Positions 4,437 to 6,063 of a stretch of DNA of 6,063 nt are shown here, one piece after another. The position numbers and the translations under genes are program-made. The DNA is from Desulfobacterales bacterium (lineage in GTDB: Bacteria > Desulfobacterota > Desulfobacteria > Desulfobacterales > JAUWMJ01), in NCBI GenBank assembly GCA_030613225.1, contig JAUWMJ010000207.1, positions 1 through 6,063 on the forward strand, written 5' to 3'. Below the pieces are notes generated by a model. The model was not told where the DNA came from, made no database searches, and was given only the letters and a program-made list of their open reading frames with translations. Position 1 is the first letter of the stretch. The number at the start of each line of letters is the position of its first letter.

Positions 4437-4547
4437 TTTATAATAAAGCTTCAGGCAATTCTGCCCTTTAAGGAATTCTTTTGCAACAGTAGTTTTTCCG
4501 GTTTGCCGAGGGCCGGTAATAAAGCGCATCTGCCGTCCGAAATCTTT
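4437..4547 (-). pseudogene. Fragment of an AAA_14/DUF4143-type ATPase
   Basis: A 37-codon open stretch reads DFGRQMRFITGPRQTGKTTV, then AKEFLKGQNCLKLYYK. GPRQTGKTT is a Walker A motif in the GPRQ-GKTT form typical of the AAA_14/DUF4143 ATPases. An in-frame TAA lies immediately upstream (4548-4550). Downstream, the MITE at 4304-4436 breaks the frame right where the family normally continues (LYYN-WD). The true start, Walker B and C-terminal domain are missing from the window. It is a dead remnant, oriented toward PIN module 3, with a terminator between them. Confidence 0.8.
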
Positions 4548-4754
4548 TTAAAAGGCTATTTTGCTGACATGTCGTTTAATTATCATTCAGACAGTGTAAG
4601 TTGTTTAAATGGGATAATTAAGGCTTTTTTTGATAACACTTTAAAATATTGGTAGCAGTTCACGACTTGAAACTTGTCGGAGCGTAGTGTAGATCCCGTC
4701 TTTAACGAAAGGAAAGCGTGGAAATTAAAGAGTTCAGTGAGCATACAGGCGCTA
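4548..4754. other. Non-coding debris
   Basis: I find no convincing gene. The frames across this stretch are short and cross the repeat boundary into copy C. The only notable element is AGATCCCGTCTTT (4691-4703), which recurs as AGATCCCGTCATT at 4872-4884, on the other side of copy C. Confidence 0.5.
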
Positions 4755-4870
4755 CGTCCCCGATGAACGAGATCTACGCTTCGCTTCGCCAGGCTCAAAT
4801 TTCAACCCGCCCGAGGCGGATAAATTCTCGAAACATTCCATCCCATTATTCTGGGGAGCGTTTGTGTTTA
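4755..4870 (+). repeat. Dispersed repeat copy C: MITE-like segment fused to a CHAT-gene tail
   Basis: It aligns with 282-378 (copy A) apart from a 19-bp net insertion that contains the small hairpin CCGCC-CGA-GGCGG. The shared blocks are ATCTACGCTTCGCTTCG, GCTCAAATTTC, TCGAAA-ATTCCATCCCATT and TCTGGGGAGCGTTTGTGTTTA. The last part, 4843-4869, encodes PLFWGAFVF, the CHAT C-terminal end, and then diverges before MG-P-stop. It supplies the unoccupied version of the site where the MITE at 3157-3298 inserted. There is no functional gene. Confidence 0.8.
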
Positions 4871-4949
4871 CAGATCCCGTCATTCACCATACAAAAATGA
4901 CCATAGACCTTGATATACCACGGGATCGCAAATAAATTGGACACGGGTC

Positions 4950-5063
4950 TAATTCAGGAATTAAGAGATTGAGGAATTTAGGAATTGAAGGAATTCTATC
5001 TATTTTAATTTATAGATTTAATCCTTTAATCCCTCAATCCCTTAATTCTTGAATCCCTAAATT
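4950..5063. repeat. Long inverted repeat built of degenerate GGAATT-AG units
   Basis: The left arm (about 4950-5000) is a chain of 8-9 bp units: GGAATTAAG, AGATTGAG, GAATTTAG, GAATTGAAG. The right arm (about 5010-5063) is its imperfect inverse (CCTTTAATCCCTCAATCCC, then TTAATTCTTGAATCCC). The centre is AT-rich. AATAAATTG flanks the structure at 4931-4939 and 5091-5099, a possible duplication or chance. It could form a long imperfect RNA or DNA hairpin. No coding frame is plausible. Confidence 0.72.
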
Positions 5064-5331
5064 TGGCGCTAATAAATATAGATAGTGTTAAATAAATTGA
5101 CTCATTTTAAGGGTAAGTTACGAGGTCTGTATAAATCCCTGCGCCATAAGTAACAAACTTGAAATGTGCAAAAAAATGCCCTGTATTTATAACCTTAATT
5201 TCATAATATTCTAATCAAGCCACAGCCTATTTCTCCTAACATTTTGATAATAAAGGAATAAGCAAAAAAACAAATTTGTGCACGCTTTTTGCGTATATTA
5301 CGATAATAAAAAAATGCCTCAGGCAGGGTCG
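5064..5331. other. AT-rich intergenic region upstream of the transglycosylase
   Basis: I see no gene and no clear RNA family. The only structured signal is the palindrome TGCCT-C-AGGCA at 5315-5325, seven bases before the -35 box. It is a possible regulator site for the transglycosylase promoter. Confidence 0.4.
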
Positions 5332-5359
5332 TTGACATGTTTAAATCGATACTTATCAT
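5332..5359 (+). promoter_or_regulatory. Probable promoter of the lytic transglycosylase gene
   Basis: TTGACA (5332-5337), a 16-bp spacer and TATCAT (5354-5359) give a plausible sigma-70 promoter about 45 bp before the ATG at 5405. A consensus TATAAT at 5377-5382 lacks a -35 partner at the right distance, so it is the less likely choice. Confidence 0.5.
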
Positions 5360-5404
5360 ACGATTTCTGAAGTTTCTATAATTTGCTTCACTAAGGTTAT
5401 TATT

Positions 5405-6063
5405 ATGAACACAAAACCACCAAAAAATTCATCAACGGCAACTTTGGCATTATGGCTGATTAGCGCAGCTATAATCTTTAATATCTATTTTACTCAAACA
5501 TCTGTTGCTCAAAAAGAGACTCCGCATGCGGACATAAAATCAGTGGTTGAAAAAAATATGATTCCTTCATTATTTCCGGCAGATCTTATCGCCTTTGATC
5601 CGATAGAATTGCTGCTGGATGATGATTGTAATATAGAACGTCTGCTGCAACCGGTTATACTGGAAGCATCAGAACGTTACAAGGTTGATTACGCCATTAT
5701 AAGGGCAATTATAATGGCTGAATCAAGTTATAATCCCATGGCGATATCCAAAAAGGGGGCTAAAGGTCTGATGCAGCTGATGCCGCATACTGCCAGGGAA
5801 CTGGGGGTAACAGACAGCTTCAATCCAACGCAAAATATTCATGCCGGAGCCAGGTACTTCAAAAAACTTCTGAAACGATTTAAAGGAAACGTCCGGTTAG
5901 CGCTGGCAGCTTATAACGCAGGAAGCCGGAATGTCAGGGAATATAACGGAATACCTCCATTCAAAGCCACTCATTCTTATATTAAAAAAGTTCTTCATTA
6001 TCAACGGTACTACCAACAACAACCAGCCGGCAACGCAATTTTAACGGCCGGCATCACCAGAAG
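5405..6063 (+). CDS. Lytic murein transglycosylase, SLT/GH23 family (cut by window edge)
   Basis: At least 219 residues are present, with no stop before the edge. An N-terminal hydrophobic segment (TLALWLISAAIIFNIYF, 13-29) followed by VAQKE suggests a signal peptide or membrane anchor, so the enzyme acts in the periplasm on peptidoglycan. The GH23 core is complete: the catalytic glutamate E106 in IIMAESSYNP, then GAKGLMQLMPHTARELGV (118-135), NIHAGARYFKKLL (144-156), LALAAYNAG (165-173) and GIPPF with SYIKKVL (182-197). It cleaves the MurNAc-GlcNAc bond, forming 1,6-anhydro ends. TAAGG at 5392-5396 lies eight bases before the ATG. The subfamily cannot be fixed from the catalytic domain alone. 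It looks intact and marks a return to ordinary chromosomal genes. Confidence 0.94.
   Translation, partial: MNTKPPKNSSTATLALWLISAAIIFNIYFTQTSVAQKETPHADIKSVVEKNMIPSLFPADLIAFDPIELLLDDDCNIERLLQPVILEASERYKVDYAIIRAIIMAESSYNPMAISKKGAKGLMQLMPHTARELGVTDSFNPTQNIHAGARYFKKLLKRFKGNVRLALAAYNAGSRNVREYNGIPPFKATHSYIKKVLHYQRYYQQQPAGNAILTAGITR

Noticed and set aside
4583..4900. Small proteins on both strands over repeat copy C
   Set aside because: They share repeat-derived peptide (IYASLRQAQIS) with the frame over copy A, so they reflect repeat DNA rather than genes.
3503..5099. TTAAATAAATTGA shared at 3503-3515 and 5087-5099
   Set aside because: The sequence is so AT-rich that a 13-base match in 6 kb is expected by chance, and no common context links the two sites.

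Overview
The window looks like a mobile-element-rich accessory stretch of a moderately AT-rich Gram-negative genome. The style suggests a sulfate-reducer-like Desulfobacterota: GSU2403-type nucleotidyltransferase, CHAT-protein remnants, small hairpin mobile elements ending in GATGGCGTCGTAAAAAG, and RAYT debris. This assignment rests on gene content and memory of similar repeats, not on a phylogenetic marker. Two ordinary envelope genes cut by the window edges frame the region: the start of lemA on the left (minus strand) and a lytic transglycosylase on the right (plus strand).

Between them are three compact two-gene modules built like toxin-antitoxin systems. Module 1 (555-1158, plus) has a small antitoxin-like protein overlapping a VapC-type PIN nuclease by 14 bp. 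Module 2 (2640-1659, minus) has a coiled-coil 'LPRGS' protein overlapping a GSU2403/AbiEii-like nucleotidyltransferase by 17 bp. A consensus promoter precedes it, threaded with four alternating copies of TGCCTAAC/GTTAGGCA. Module 3 (4179-3518, minus) is in reverse order, PIN toxin first and ribbon-helix-helix antitoxin second. It has an excellent promoter that leaves the toxin almost leaderless, a palindrome over the -10, and a strong terminator just upstream.

The rest is gene debris and repeats. A CHAT-domain (caspase-like) protease gene survives as a wreck at 2833-3335, with an internal deletion that removes the catalytic part, a frameshift, and a 142-bp MITE inserted near its 3' end. The last codons of the same gene recur twice more (around 351-392 and 4842-4870), fused each time to left-half MITE-like sequence. 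Other debris: a truncated RAYT transposase start (1291), a possible group II intron 3' end (3440-3490), and an ATPase fragment with a Walker A motif (4547-4437) cut by a second MITE (4304-4436). Structured non-coding repeats include a nested hairpin at 1467-1545 and a long inverted repeat of 'GGAATT-AG' units at 4950-5063.

The three modules appear intact and have recognisable translation signals, while nearly everything between them is decaying. This pattern fits selfish or defensive modules persisting in a region where other genes erode. The least familiar system is module 2 with its operator array. The leaderless, reverse-order PIN module is the clearest unusual regulatory design.
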